A stretch of 64,000 nt of DNA from Bolinopsis microptera. Its lineage: Eukaryota; Ctenophora; Tentaculata; Lobata; Bolinopsidae. A program made the translations under genes and the position numbers. The number at the start of each line of letters is the position of its first letter. Positions within the stretch are counted from its first letter, which is position 1. The stretch lies in contig NC_087073.1 in assembly GCF_026151205.1 (NCBI RefSeq), positions 7,897,001-7,961,000 on the forward strand, written 5' to 3'. The notes below the pieces were generated by a model, which was not told the origin of the DNA, made no database searches, and saw nothing but the letters and a program-made list of their open reading frames with translations. Positions 27,101 through 38,413 of the stretch are shown piece after piece.

Positions 27101-29593
27101 CTCGACCAAGCACGTGGGCATATTTAGAGAAATCTAGAATTTTCCAGAAGAATGATGTTGCACTTGCAGCCACCGTGTAATAGATTGCGCAACGTAGTAA
27201 TAATAACCACGTTGCTAGGTGATCTGTACTTGAATTTACAGATAGAAAACCATGAAATGGCTTGATTTTCAATTAGAATTTACTGGCATCTGTAAACATA
27301 TAAGGGATATCAATAAGGATACAATTGGTACTGGAACTTCATCCTTCGCCTCAAATATAATACGACAATGAAGTTGAGGATCCAGTGGTGCCTTTGTAGT
27401 CTATTCTATTCGCTGCCAATAAAGCTCATTGTTCCAAGACAAAGGGAAAATGTACTCCCTGAAAAGGCGCATCCCGTGACTCGCAATTAAACCTAAACAG
27501 TTGAGCCTGGTCGAGTAAAAATCTGAAATATTCTTAATCGCATTCCGTGGGATTAATGAAAAGAACCCTCGCAGTTCAAACCTGGTCTCATTTCTCAGAA
27601 AACAGCCGCGTACGCTGCAAAAATCACAACAATATTCTAATAGAGGCATGATCTGGAGACTCGAGCATTGCACAAAATTGGCCAGTGTACAGAAACAGCT
27701 TTACTCTCACCGGCAATGAGTTGTACTATATGTATGGCAAAGATAAATTATAAGATTACACTACGCAAAACAAAATACAAATGCTTGAGTAAGTGATTAG
27801 GTGATGACCAGGGGGCGCTCCGTATAATAACGTTATAACGACCAGGCTGGCGTTCATTACTGGGTACTGTATGATCAGAAGGTGCAAGGAGCAGTAATTA
27901 AAACTTTCTAGATCTCTTTCTCTTTGTTGGGTTGTACTTGGCCGGTGTAGTGTTGTGTACACTGTACAGAACGTCATGTAACAGGGTTGTTTGCGCTGTA
28001 TAGTAATCTAGTCTCGTTTAAACCTATTCAGCCTTCTACCGAACTTATCCATCGTTTTCAAAAGGAGTTATATTTTTTGTTCGTTGCATTTGTGTGTTGA
28101 ATTATGGGGTGAACAAACTCGGTACACTCGAAATATTAAATTCATGGCCTCGCTAATCTAGCTTCACTTCGATCAAAGATGTCACCCAATCTTAAATTGT
28201 CCAATCTCAGATTGCTTCGAGTTTCATCGAATCTTCCGGACATTATAACATTAATATCTCTACTATTATAAATGACTATCTATCTGAGTATCTTATCACA
28301 TTGCCCTGTATCACATTTTGTTGCAGACTACTAAATAAAAACTTCTTCACAATCAGCTAATTACAACCCACATCAGGGGTGACTACCTGGATCCAGTATG
28401 TGGCAACGGAATAGACTCCTCCATGCACGTGGACCACGTGATAACACTGGACTGTAAGAACCTAGTGGGACGTTATCTCACGGTGGATTGGTACTTTGCA
28501 AATCATCCTGATAGAGAGAGGCGCTCGTTGACGCTCTGCGAAGTGGAAATCTTCGCTCACGGTAATTATCTTTGTGACGACATTATTAGTCAAGCTTTAT
28601 GATGTAATCAGGGGAACAGCTGTTTGGGGTGGCCAGTGTGGTGAAATTGTGCATTGTGTGGCTGTCAGGGGAATAGTTGATAGTAAATGTTATCATGGGG
28701 TTTCAAAAGGTGGGTGCGCCGTGAAATTGATTATTTTCCGGTTTCAAGGTTTAATATACTGGTAGTAATTCCAAAATTCCCACGTTTTACCAAGCTTTAG
28801 GACCATTTGAGGGACGGCAAAATTTAAAATTTAGTTCCGAAACATGAAATCTTAGGCGCCAAAAGGTCCAGAATAGGCCGGCTCAAGGTATTACAGCACT
28901 TGTCAACATGTGGAAACGGAATAGAATGTTTTTAATAGTGTGGAGTAGGGGAGGAAAAAGGCGGCATGCAGACTCGGACCCTTGGAGCGGTTCAAAGTTA
29001 CACCACTCACAAGTTAGCGGCCGTGACGTCAAACCCCCATGTTTATACGGCATAATAATAAGTAGTTGGAATGTGGGTAGTATAACAATACTGAGAAGTA
29101 TTTGGTAACTGTAGGCTCCTCTCTTTGGGGATTATGTTGAGATCAGGTGATGAGTCTCCTTCTTTTGATAACTAGGAGGAAACCTTGTGTTAATTGGGTT
29201 GGTATGGAACCGTCAGTCTTAGAATGAATGCGGAGTGAATAGGTCCGGAATGTTAATGAGGAGAAAGCAGCACCGTAAAGTTATAAAGAATTAGACGGTT
29301 GTTTGTTGTTGAATTCTGTAGAAAAGTCAACGGCATGTGACGGTAAAGGCGGTAGAGCTTGCAACAGGTTGGTTGCGCTTTTGTTAGAGTAATTAAGTGA
29401 AGGGCAGTGCTGGATGACTAGGAGGCAGGGAATACAGAATTTATTTACTTCAGAGGTTTGGGAACTTGTAGGTATAACAGTATAACGTTTCATTATCATT
29501 AAAACAATAATATTTTCAGATAACGATAGTGGGTGTCCCGGAGGTAATGTCAGATGTACAGATGGACTATGTAAGCCTCCGAGCTTCTGTTAG
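18130..29593 (+). CDS. Papain-family cysteine protease fused to an F-type lectin domain
   Basis: Exons: 18130-18233 (1a; alternative 1b at 20182-20285), 20629-20767, 22488-22601, 23071-23148, 24304-24366, 24546-24681, 24946-25213, 25570-25727, 26062-26185, 26947-27081, 28377-28561, 29520-29593. Every junction is GT-AG and in phase, giving 525 aa with exon 1a. Order: signal peptide; I29 inhibitor prodomain with an ERFNIN-type pattern (E45, R49, F53, N56, V60, N64); C1A peptidase with oxyanion Gln134, Cys140 ([13 protein letters not shown]), His284 ([10 protein letters not shown]) and Asn300 (NSWG); acidic linker about 335-354; F-type lectin domain about 355-502 ([22 protein letters not shown]); and a Cys-rich tail of 24 residues. 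The protease should be active, secreted or lysosomal. In the lectin part RxD is kept, but the usual His and the final Arg/Lys of the fucose motif are not, so sugar specificity is uncertain. Cathepsin L enzymes are normally about 330 aa. Confidence 0.9.
18719..18927. mobile_element. MITE-like element in intron 1 of the protease-lectin gene
   Basis: The left end TATACAAATAAAACACGAA is repeated in reverse complement at the right end (TTCGTGTTTTATTTGTATA). The roughly 200-bp interior has its own inverted segments (CATCAGTGTTAAAA and TTTTAACACTGATG). There is no coding capacity. TA-flanked ends are compatible with a Tc1/mariner-type MITE, but that is inference. Confidence 0.75.
20182..20285 (+). 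CDS. Alternative first exon (1b) of the protease-lectin gene
   Basis: ATG at 20182 follows TTTTTATTCAG by 2 nt. The exon encodes a signal peptide and a start homologous to exon 1a: [20 protein letters not shown], then a [15 protein letters not shown] match to the [13 protein letters not shown] of exon 1a. It ends in phase 2 before GTGAGT, exactly as exon 1a does before GTAAGT, so either can splice to the exon at 20629. The two are diverged duplicates, probably used from separate promoters. Exon 1a lacks a nearby acceptor while 1b has one. Confidence 0.75.
25279..25374 (+). repeat. ~96-bp intronic direct repeat, copy 1
   Basis: GGGTACTGTATGATCAGAAG through TTGGCCGATGTAGTGTTGTG in the intron after exon 7 recurs at 27863-27958 in a later intron with a handful of differences. 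Dispersed repeat of unknown type. Confidence 0.85.
27863..27958 (+). repeat. ~96-bp intronic direct repeat, copy 2
   Basis: Second copy of the sequence at 25279-25374, same orientation, inside the long intron between the two halves of the F-type lectin domain. Confidence 0.85.
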
Positions 29594-30262
29594 ATTAGTT
29601 AGTTTGATTGATCAAAAAACTGTATTTAATTAATTTTAATTTAGTCTGTTTATTTGACTAGGATAGTTTTAGATGTATAATTAGTTCAGAATTTTGAGTT
29701 TATTGTAGGATTTCATGAAAAAGTAGGTGCTGCGCACTTTTTCAGACAGTTTTCAGTTTTATTTGATTACACTGAATTGAAAAATAGTTTGTAAAAGACT
29801 CAATAACTTATTTCCTTTGTATTTACACTATAATACAATTCAAAATTATAAAAATAGGGAAAATAATTTAACTCATAAAATCTGATCACAATGTTTACAA
29901 GAATTACAAAGTTCATTCCTCAATTATTTGAAATTTCAGATCAGTTATTAAGGATTCCTTGGAACTCAATCCTCAGTAAATACTTGACTATTTCGATAAG
30001 TAGTCTAATAAATCCTATAAATCATTACATACAAATTCTTAAATTTTGTAAGGCTTTGGATCAAGAAACTGACAATAAGAAAACACTGTTAGACTTATGG
30101 ATGTCCAGATTAAATTTACTTTTTCCTTTATTTACATTATTGCATCTTTAGAAAATTCAAGTAAAACTGATACATTTTTGTGGAACACACAGGGTCAAAG
30201 TATAATATCACATGAGATTGGGAATAGCGATATTAGTTGTTCTCTCATCACATATTTCCTCC
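29594..30262. other. Convergent intergenic region
   Basis: Between the 3' ends of the plus-strand protease-lectin gene and the minus-strand STYXL1 gene. AT-rich, with A/T runs suitable for polyadenylation on either strand (for example AATAAA-like sites). No other gene seen. Confidence 0.6.
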
Positions 30263-32837
30263 TCAAAGTTTGATAATTGTTTCATGTATCCCAAGGTCGG
30301 TCTGATGTAGCTTTTGTTTTGACTCAGGATCCTCCAGGATTTCTGAAGAATTATAAGAGTACTCAGTTGAATTATTTGATTCAATCTTGAGTCGAATCAG
30401 TTTCGAATTTTTAACATAACTTGGCATAGAAGAATTTAAAAAGTGTTTAATAACTGAAAGTTTAATATCTTGTGGCACGGTAACCATCCAGTCGTTTACC
30501 TCAAGCGTCCACTTGTTTCGCTTCATCAAATACGCCAGAACCAGGACGACGCTCCTGCTCAAACTATCTGAACTGCAATAATGTAATTTACATAAAACCA
30601 GACAATCCTGAATCAGTATCCTTAGAATCTTACTACAATTCTAGACAAGAAATTAAACCAGTCTAGGAGAAGCCGTCTATAAGAATAATTCAACAACCGA
30701 ATACGGGATACTTGTTGAAAATCAAGATAGTAAATTCACCATGCATAATGCATATATGCACCTGACGACGAGTATGGGAATCTTCTTGGCTCTGTATTTC
30801 TCGATAAGTTGGGATATTTCTCTGAGATGTGGGGCTATGTCCGCCGTGTCGTTCAGGACAACTTCCTTAACCTCTACTCCCTCTGCCATGCTGAAAATGG
30901 AAAGCGAACATGACTATCTAGTGAGATTGTGGCATGAATTGTCTAGTGAAGAGGGCAAGCCCAGCTGTCTGGCGAAGATTTATCTAAGATACGGTCTGTC
31001 GCCACGTGCTGTGGTGTACCTGACTGGTACTTCAGGAGAGGCGTTGACAAGACACTTGACCGCCAGACGCTTCATCAGCTCCGAGTCGTTGGCTTGAGCT
31101 GCTGTGCCCATATATACTGTGCCTGGTACCACTTCCAGGGGGAGGAGATTGAGGTTCTGTAATTCCTGGAATAGAAGGAAATCTGTTAAAATCAGCTGAT
31201 CTGAACCGAGCAAAACCAGTTCGACTGTTAAACTGTACTATTTTTGAACATCATTGCAATTTGCAGATATTTTTCCTTATTATCCATTACTTACCCTCGG
31301 ACTGAAGATTATTTGAAAGGTTTTCAAGAGAGGATAAAGCGCAGAGAATTTCTCGTATCCACCACTTAGTATCATGATAGGCTTCTTGCATGTGAGTTCT
31401 GACAACATTTTGGCACAGCAATACACGTCACCTGATAAGTGAGGACTTCTTTCAGTCTGATAAAACCATATCACAACATTACTGCTCATAATTGGCTCAC
31501 TGCCAACCACGCAATAAGTCTACCACAACTGACAACGTACGCAATATAGGTAAAACATTAACATATATGGTATATCAGAAGCAGTCGGAGCAGAGGGAGG
31601 GAAGTTTGAATAGTGGGAGGCCATTAGGTCAGGGCGTGCTTACTTTCTTTGTCAGCAAGAGACTCGGTGCAGCTGTCGTAGACTACACAGTGATGTTTGG
31701 TCTCCACTTCTGCGTCAGCGGGAATCTGGAAATCTCCCCCAGCACTGTCCCGTATAGAGTGACGGCCGGTCACTATGTGGGACTCTTCATAGGCACAGTA
31801 CTCTCGCACATCTGTAATTATTATACCGATTAGTAATTGGTATGTGGTCTGTATGTGCAGGGAGTAATTCTGTCTTCTGAGTAGCAGTAATTTTGTGTTT
31901 AAATATTTCATATTTGCTCACTTTTTACAATTACAACATCAAGTCCTACAACTGTTAAATCAAGTAGGCAAGTGCACTCTCAGTAAACGGCATATTGAAT
32001 AAATAGTAAGCGTTTGCCTTTATAGCAAAGTGACTACGTCTTTACTTCCCCCCTCGAATTTAGGGATCGTTCACAGATTCGGTATTCACTTTTTGGCCAA
32101 TTTTAAACTCCCCCTTCCCTCTCCGTAATCAATTTTAAACATATGACGTAGAAGTATTGTATTCAAATTACACTAGGGTAATCACAAATCATTTAGAAAC
32201 CTCCTCCCTCCCCCTCAGTGATAATTAATACGTGACATGTGAACGACCCCTTATATTTGATAATGATAGGCACAAGGTAGCGCACAAACAACAAACAAGC
32301 GCTGGATTGATGGATAATACCACTGGGTTCGCTAAAAACCAATTTATCAGATAAGTAATTAGTAATATGGATCGAAAAAATACCGTCCGTCAACGAAATG
32401 AGGCTCCGATAGGATAAGACGATAAGTCAAAACAGAAAACTGTTTCATCAAGCATGCAATATCACCGGAGAGTTTATTAAATGTAGGAATTAGTAATGTA
32501 AAAGAGGCTTTGATAGGATAAGTCTAAACTGTTTCATCAATATCAGCAGAGAGTTTGCAATAATAATACAGGAATTTTGAATGCAAAATACCGAAAGATC
32601 ATTTAAAAACGTGATTTCATCCAGTTCATAATTTTTGAAGAGAATTTTCACTAAGTTAAGTAAGTTGCTACTTATGCGGGCAAAGGAACGAATTCAATTT
32701 AAAATGATATATTCCTTTTAAAACCTACCTAAGAGTAAGAGGTAGGTCCTGTCGGATACAGAGGGGAGCCCCCTCAAATCTGTCTGATTGAGAATGTTAT
32801 AAAGCTCTGTGGGCTCACAAAGCTGGATGTTTGTCAT
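30263..32837 (-). CDS. STYXL1: STYXL1-like rhodanese/dual-specificity pseudophosphatase
   Basis: Six exons: 32837-32729, 31811-31644, 31431-31295, 31165-31020, 30890-30762 and 30572-30263. All are GT-AG and in phase, giving 332 aa (human 313). The start MTNIQLCEPTELYNILNQ closely matches vertebrate STYXL1. The N-terminal half is a rhodanese/CH2-like domain (LLLLDVREYCAYEESHIVTG, then MILSGGYEKF). The C-terminal half is a dual-specificity phosphatase fold entering at PLEVVPGTVYMG. The catalytic loop reads V-S-S-D-S-L-S-R-S: Ser230 stands where the catalytic Cys should be, and it is split across the last intron. The protein therefore cannot act as a Cys phosphatase, as in the vertebrate pseudophosphatase. 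Known roles of the family include sperm flagellum assembly. An X-box lies 119 bp upstream, and an AG precedes the ATG by 6 nt (TCTTCAAAAG GGTACC ATG). Confidence 0.9.
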
Positions 32838-32955
32838 GGTACCCTTTTGAAGAAAACTTATTAGTTGATTGAGTTATCTTTCAATCACAAATCGAAAGCT
32901 GGCCACGTTGTTGCATGACAACTTAACTTATCAAATTTTAGAGGTGTCGATCGTG

Positions 32956-32969
32956 GTCGTCATGGCAAC
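32956..32969. promoter_or_regulatory. RFX X-box
   Basis: GTCGTCATGGCAAC is a perfect fit to the X-box consensus RYYNYY-AT-RRNRAC bound by RFX factors that drive ciliary genes in animals. It sits 119 bp upstream of the STYXL1 ATG (minus strand) in the gap after MYCBP, a normal promoter distance. Confidence 0.7.
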
Positions 32970-33437
32970 AATTCAACGCGTTATCTATGCGCGCAAACAT
33001 AAACAAAACTCAGTCCGCGCCAGGAAAATTTATTTAGAGTAGACCCTATTGTTTCGATATAAAAGAAAACGTTCAATAAAACGAAGCTAATAACTGGAAA
33101 ATCATCATTTAACCGGAATATCTTATTGTCACCAGGACCGATACTTGAAATTATAACTTAATGCAATTATAGTGATAAATCTGACTTTGGAAAGCGATAC
33201 TTTTATAGGTCCATAATAATTGGCCATATAAGACCATGACTAGAATTTGTCATACTGTAATCGATAGATCAGCATATATTCGAACATTTTGATGGAGCAT
33301 AACCTGAACCGAAAAACTGCGATTGAAATCGCCTTTAATTACAAAAGGTCTGATACAAATATACACAGTATTCTATACAAACAATAACAGTTCTATCTGT
33401 CCACTCGACTCAAAGCAATTGACGTGTGAGACGCCAA

Positions 33438-33755
33438 CTAACTCTCAGCCTCCTTCTCCTCAGCAGGGGTCTCGTACTCCTGAAGTTTGGCTTTGAGTAC
33501 CTCATTCTCTGAAACTACTGCCTCGTGCTTCGTTCTCAGCTCTTGCAGTTCGAGTCTCAAGGTTTCCACATCATTGCTCTCTGGTGATCCTCCATGGAGG
33601 TGCTGCTTCAGGAAGTCCAGAGCGTTGATGGGTTTCTCCGGCTCTTCATACAGACAAACCAAAATTTTGGTGAGGGAATCTAAAACTCCCTCTTTTTCGA
33701 GGTACTTTCGGAATTCCTCCCTTTTGGACTCAGATGTTTTGTAGGTGGCAGACAT
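33438..33755 (-). CDS. MYCBP: MYCBP (AMY-1), c-Myc-binding / central-pair protein
   Basis: A single coding exon gives 105 aa (human 103). It is recognisable throughout: SESKREEFRKYLEKEGVLDS, then LTKILVCLYEEPEKPINALDFLKQHL, followed by a C-terminal coiled coil (ETLRLELQELRTKHEAVVSE) and an acidic end. MYCBP binds c-Myc and A-kinase anchoring proteins. Its Chlamydomonas orthologue FAP174 sits in the central-pair C2 projection, so a ciliary role is expected. CTCCTTTTAG precedes the ATG by 5 nt, marking a cis intron in the leader or a trans-splice site. It lies 345 bp downstream of MDH1B and 600 bp upstream of STYXL1 on the same strand. Confidence 0.93.
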   Translation of the reverse strand: MSATYKTSESKREEFRKYLEKEGVLDSLTKILVCLYEEPEKPINALDFLKQHLHGGSPESNDVETLRLELQELRTKHEAVVSENEVLKAKLQEYETPAEEKEAES

Positions 33756-34099
33756 GGTAACTAAAAGGAGATTGTAATATCAAACCAGTGTAAATCATAC
33801 TTTTTTAGCGGAAGAACAATCACAACATCTTTGAAGCGAACAAATAGAACAAATGCTAACAAGTATTTAGTAATACGATCTCAAAAGATGAACCCAGAAT
33901 TACAGATTGAAACAAATGCACAATTGTGAGAAATGAATGTATACTGTACATATTAACAATGTTTCGTTACAATCGCAAATTCTGATCCCTAAGAATACCC
34001 ACTCTCTGGTTCCTAAAATACAAAAAACACAACATATAAAAGTCTGCAAAGATGCAAAAAAGTAAAATCTTCCATCATAAATAGTAGGCACTTCCTCTA

Positions 34100-37000
34100 T
34101 CAATCTGCATCATAGTCTATTTCTTCCTCTTCCTCAGCTGCGGCAGCTGCAGCTGCAGCAGCCGCCTCTTCCTCAGCTTTCTTCAGGGCCTCTTCCTCTG
34201 CTTTTCGTTTTGCTTCTTCTTTAGCTTTGATGTCGGCAGCTTTTTTGTCAGCCTGAAGTATCATGTCGATCAGGCTAATCACAAAATACGTGTTATATCC
34301 ATTTTCAAACATTCGCGAACAACCCGCAACAAGAGGTGATAAGATACAAACTTCTTTATACCTCTTCTTTAGCTTTTCTTTCACCTTCTTTCTCGTCAAG
34401 CAGTTTTTTCAGCTGAGGAGTTTCTAGGATGGTCCAGAGCGTTTGTTCAACACAGTTAAGGGCCTTTTCTATGTCGTCACATTCACCCAATGCTACCTGA
34501 TTGAAAAAGCTATAGTCAGCATCTAAAGAAGTCACTTTACAACTATAGTTAAAAACTGTTGCAAAGAAATAAATCCTCGAGCAACGAAACACATGAAGCA
34601 GTACATAATAACACCCTGACAATTCGAGTACAAATCACAACTTACATATTATATACAATATCTAGTAAGCAATGATTGCAGAATCGGCGAATCGCAGATA
34701 AACAACAAGCAATAATTACAAGAAAGTAAAATGCACAACCTTCTTCTCTGCACGTAGCTGCTCATTCTGCAGATCAATAATCTCCCTCAGTTTCTCAGGA
34801 ATACTATCAACCTCTTTCACAGTGACCACACCGTCAGAAACTGAAACCGGGAATCCAAACACACAGCCTGGTTTTGTGCCGTACTGGCCGGTGGAGAGAC
34901 AGCCCATGGTTGTACTCTCGCTTCCTTTCACCAAACTTTCAATGTGTCGGTAGATTGCCAGAGCGGAGGACATATTTGCGTTGCGTCCTGTCATTTCACT
35001 GAAACAGCAGAGGGTCACAATATGATGTGATGAACATTTTGGAAAAATCAAACAAAACAAAATGAGCACAGTCTTAGACTGTGACAGTTTATCAACCGTG
35101 GAATGATTCGATACCGTTTCGATCAAGTGCTCGAATTAATTGTAAACTCACCAAATCTTTTTGTCTCTATCATCTCTACTCTGCACGTTGGCAAACTCCC
35201 AAGTTTCTTCATTGACCGCCTCCATAACGGTTTTATTGTAACTTCCTGGACCGGTTATGGCTCCCTCGTGGTTGCGAACTGTGCCAATAGCTGTACTAGC
35301 AACGTGGTGGACTGGTACGTTTCCCCATACAGTTATACCCGAGATATCGCTTGGCATGACCTGTTTAGAATTTCAGATTAGTGGAAAATACAATTTTTTT
35401 AATCGCGTATTGTATAATGAATTTCAGTCCGAATCGGCTTCATTCTTCGCTATTTTAGTCAAGTCTCAAAGGAAGGGCGTTGTTTATTAAAAGTTAATTA
35501 AAATTAATCTGCTAATTACCATAAGTTTCTTAGCTAGTTTAGCTCGCATTCTCTGCTCGTCTAGTGTCACTACAACACTAATATTGTCTGATGTTACTCC
35601 GTGGTGTCTTAGCAACATTCCTCCTAAACATGCCTTGTAGCCGTTTATCACTATCTGGGAAAAACAATGATCGGTCAATTAAAAACATTTAAAATAGATG
35701 GACCATAGAACTTCATTATATCATGACGAATGACGATAGTTCTGGTTTTCTTGGTTGTCAAAAAATCAAATCATCTGAAATATTAACTCTTGATATAACC
35801 CCAAAGTGAAGCGGAGGCTGAAAATGTACAAAATAAGTGACATACATTATGGCCTAATTAGTAACCTGATATTTAACGCATTTAAAGATAACCATAAAGA
35901 TAATCATTCTTTGAAAAAAAAAAACACGAAATTCGGAAATATGAAGACGTGATTTCCAGTTTATCACAGACAAAAAAAACTCACTTTAGCTTCAGGTTTG
36001 ACAATGCCTTTGATGGCAGTAGCGATGTCCTTGTACAGCAAGCTGCTAGTCTTGAGAAGTTGGAATCTGTCTGGATGGGAATTGTTATCGAGAGGGTCCA
36101 GAATGAGAAGATAATCTGCTTTAGATGCAGCGTTCTTCATACAGTGAGTTACTGTCACTGAGTGAAGTTCTCCATACGAACAATCATCGAGTTCCATTTT
36201 TATTCCTGAGAGTGGTGAACTTTAAAAGTATTTAAATCATAGTTTGTTAAAGCAATTTTTATTCGAATGTGATCATAACTCCAAGTTTAGCAGTACTTTA
36301 ATTGTCACCCACATTTAATATTTTTACCACAGCACACGAACAAGGCTGATAATGATAACATGAACAAACCATCGAGTTCTTGAGCATGATCAGCTACATC
36401 TTGGAGTATTATAGCCAAATTTTGATCCTTAAAACAAGAATCAAAGAGAAGAGGAAGCAGCTGATAAGCGATGGGCTGTGCAGCGCCGATAACACTAATG
36501 TGGACCGGTGTTACTGGTGTTTTTATTGAAGCTGCCTTATCTCTCTCGTAGCCAGTTTTGTTTTCAGATGATATATCTTTTACACTACCATCATCTGAAG
36601 ACAGAGTTATTTTAGTAACGAGTTACAGTAAACAATTAAATCTGTGACATCATGTGATCACGAGCGAACTCCATCTCAGCGTATTAATGTAAAGCTAAAC
36701 AAATCTGAATATCTGAACTGAATTTTACAGATTTATAAATAATAAGACAGGTGTACAGTGTACACTATACAATAATATTTTCAAACACTATAACTTTATA
36801 AGTATTTACTAATAATACTGAAAGCTGAAAATTAGTAGATAAGTAATACACACTACTATAACATAGTATTTAAAGCTTATTGTGACTACAAAATGTACTC
36901 AAATATTAAATAAAGAACAAAAGTTCTATCATTCGTACCTAGCCCGTCACTGTAACTGTACCAGTGGTCAGCCATCTTCTTAAAATCATCCCACCCTCCG

Positions 37001-37358
37001 AGGTAGGTTCCAGCCCCACCTCTGTCAACTAGCTCTCTCCAAACAAGAGGGGAGGAACTGTGTTTCCAGCCATGCTGGGAGCAGGTATTCTTCAACCATT
37101 CTTTCCATTCTCCATCCGACAATACTATCTTGTGTACCTTGATAACACGTCAGATTTGATTTCTATATCTCAGCTTTCTATTCGATTTTGTAAGATTGAG
37201 AAGCAACGATAAATAAGATTGATTAACGGATAAGTATACTTTGGGAAAAAATAGCTTACTTTAAAATCTGGTAGGTTAATTGACAAGTCGTCTGCTAAAA
37301 TCTCAGCTCTAGCATACTTTGGACATCCTGCGGTCCCTGCTAGGACATATTGAGCCAT
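34100..37358 (-). CDS. MDH1B: MDH1B, malate dehydrogenase-like ciliary protein
   Basis: Nine exons: 37358-37260, 37137-36939, 36594-36370, 36205-35985, 35654-35520, 35360-35152, 34998-34740, 34496-34362 and 34252-34100. All are in phase, giving 544 aa (human 518). The N-terminus [20 protein letters not shown] and the downstream [29 protein letters not shown] match the glutaredoxin-like region specific to MDH1B. The dehydrogenase-like fold follows ([68 protein letters not shown]). Usual MDH catalytic residues are not clearly kept, so enzymatic activity is doubtful. The last two exons encode a charged tail ending in a ten-residue Ala run and [14 protein letters not shown]1B is associated with motile cilia. 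The acceptor TTTAATGCTCAG lies 13 nt before the ATG. The exon 7 donor (GTTGTG) is weak. Confidence 0.92.
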
Positions 37359-38064
37359 TACTACACATTAGCTGAGCATTAAATGTGAGTTACAAACCAA
37401 CTAGCCGGCGGCTTTTGGTAATCAACATAGAAAATCATAATGCTTTATAACCGCAATGTTTTATAATTTTGTTTTTTTTTATAACGATGCAATGTAATAA
37501 CAACTGTTAATCAAATTACTGGTTTGGAAACTAATTATACACGGAGTTGAAAGTCTAAAATACAAAAATCTGTTTTATACAATCTCTTCGAAATGAAATT
37601 TAAACATAAACATAAAGAAATAATTATAGCGAAATTTGACACATGTTTTTAACTAATAACTTAAAGATAAATTGAGATTCTTACAATGATGCCTAATAGG
37701 CATCAAATTATTCATTGAATAAAATCTGAGACAAAGCGAACTTTGAAAGAAAATACATAGATGTATTTCACTTTCCAGTATAAAACTGAAAAGTATAAAA
37801 TCTAGGGTTGGTTTTTTATCACCCTTTGAAGTTTGATAGGAATCGAGGAAGGTACCATAATTTCATATAGTTAATATCAGGCTTCTACAACAGCTCTAAT
37901 ACATCAGCCACTAACGATACCACAACGTTAATCCCTAAATTGATCACGTGAACTTTACAATCCATCGCACACATTTTTACAGAAAAAATTCCTACCACAA
38001 AGACTGAATTACACAAAATCTTTCACAGATAAAGGGCCAGAGGACTTTTCGATGAGAGAAGGTG

Positions 38065-38413
38065 TCACCATTGCTGCGCATAATTTACAGAGGAAAACCT
38101 GAAAAAGAGATAGGTTTACCTTTGTGGACTTTTTTTGGTAGTATACTATATATTTCAGAGTTAATAAGTTAATGATTATCAAAACCACAAAAATACAAAT
38201 CAATTGTAGTGTTCAATGAACTGACCTCTTTTGGCACTTTTTCTGGTTTTCTTCCTCAATGAGTTTCAGGTAGTCAGCCTCAGGAACACACTTAAATACT
38301 GGAGCTTGTGCCTCTTTCACAGTAATACCACTGTTAATCTTGCTTTTCTTTTCAGTCTTCCGCTCTAAAGATCGTGTCTTCCTAAGAGCTTCATCATGGT
38401 ACGCCGATGACAT
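38065..38413 (-). CDS. Small charged protein in the ciliary gene cluster, unrecognised
   Basis: Exon 1 is 38413-38226, from ATG 2 nt after TTCACTTGTAG to the donor GTCAGT. It encodes 62 residues, highly charged and probably helical (MSSAYHDEALRKTRSLERKT and VPEADYLKLIEEENQKKCQK). A strong acceptor (TATCTCTTTTTCAG) opens exon 2 at 38098. Spliced in phase 2 the frame ends soon at TGA (38065) after RFSSVNYAQQW, giving 73 aa. A different frame of exon 2 stays open to TAA near 38009 (VFLCKLCAAMVTPS), which would need an alternative donor or an unseen micro-exon. It lies 448 bp downstream of CCDC103 and 0.65 kb upstream of MDH1B. Its place between ciliary genes suggests, but does not show, a ciliary role. 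Confidence 0.5.

Noticed and set aside
32898-32925. Second X-box (GTTGTTGCATGACAAC)
   Set aside because: Half-sites are present but the spacing and first positions do not fit RYYNYY-AT-RRNRAC.
33487-33744. 85-codon plus-strand frame
   Set aside because: Antisense shadow of MYCBP.
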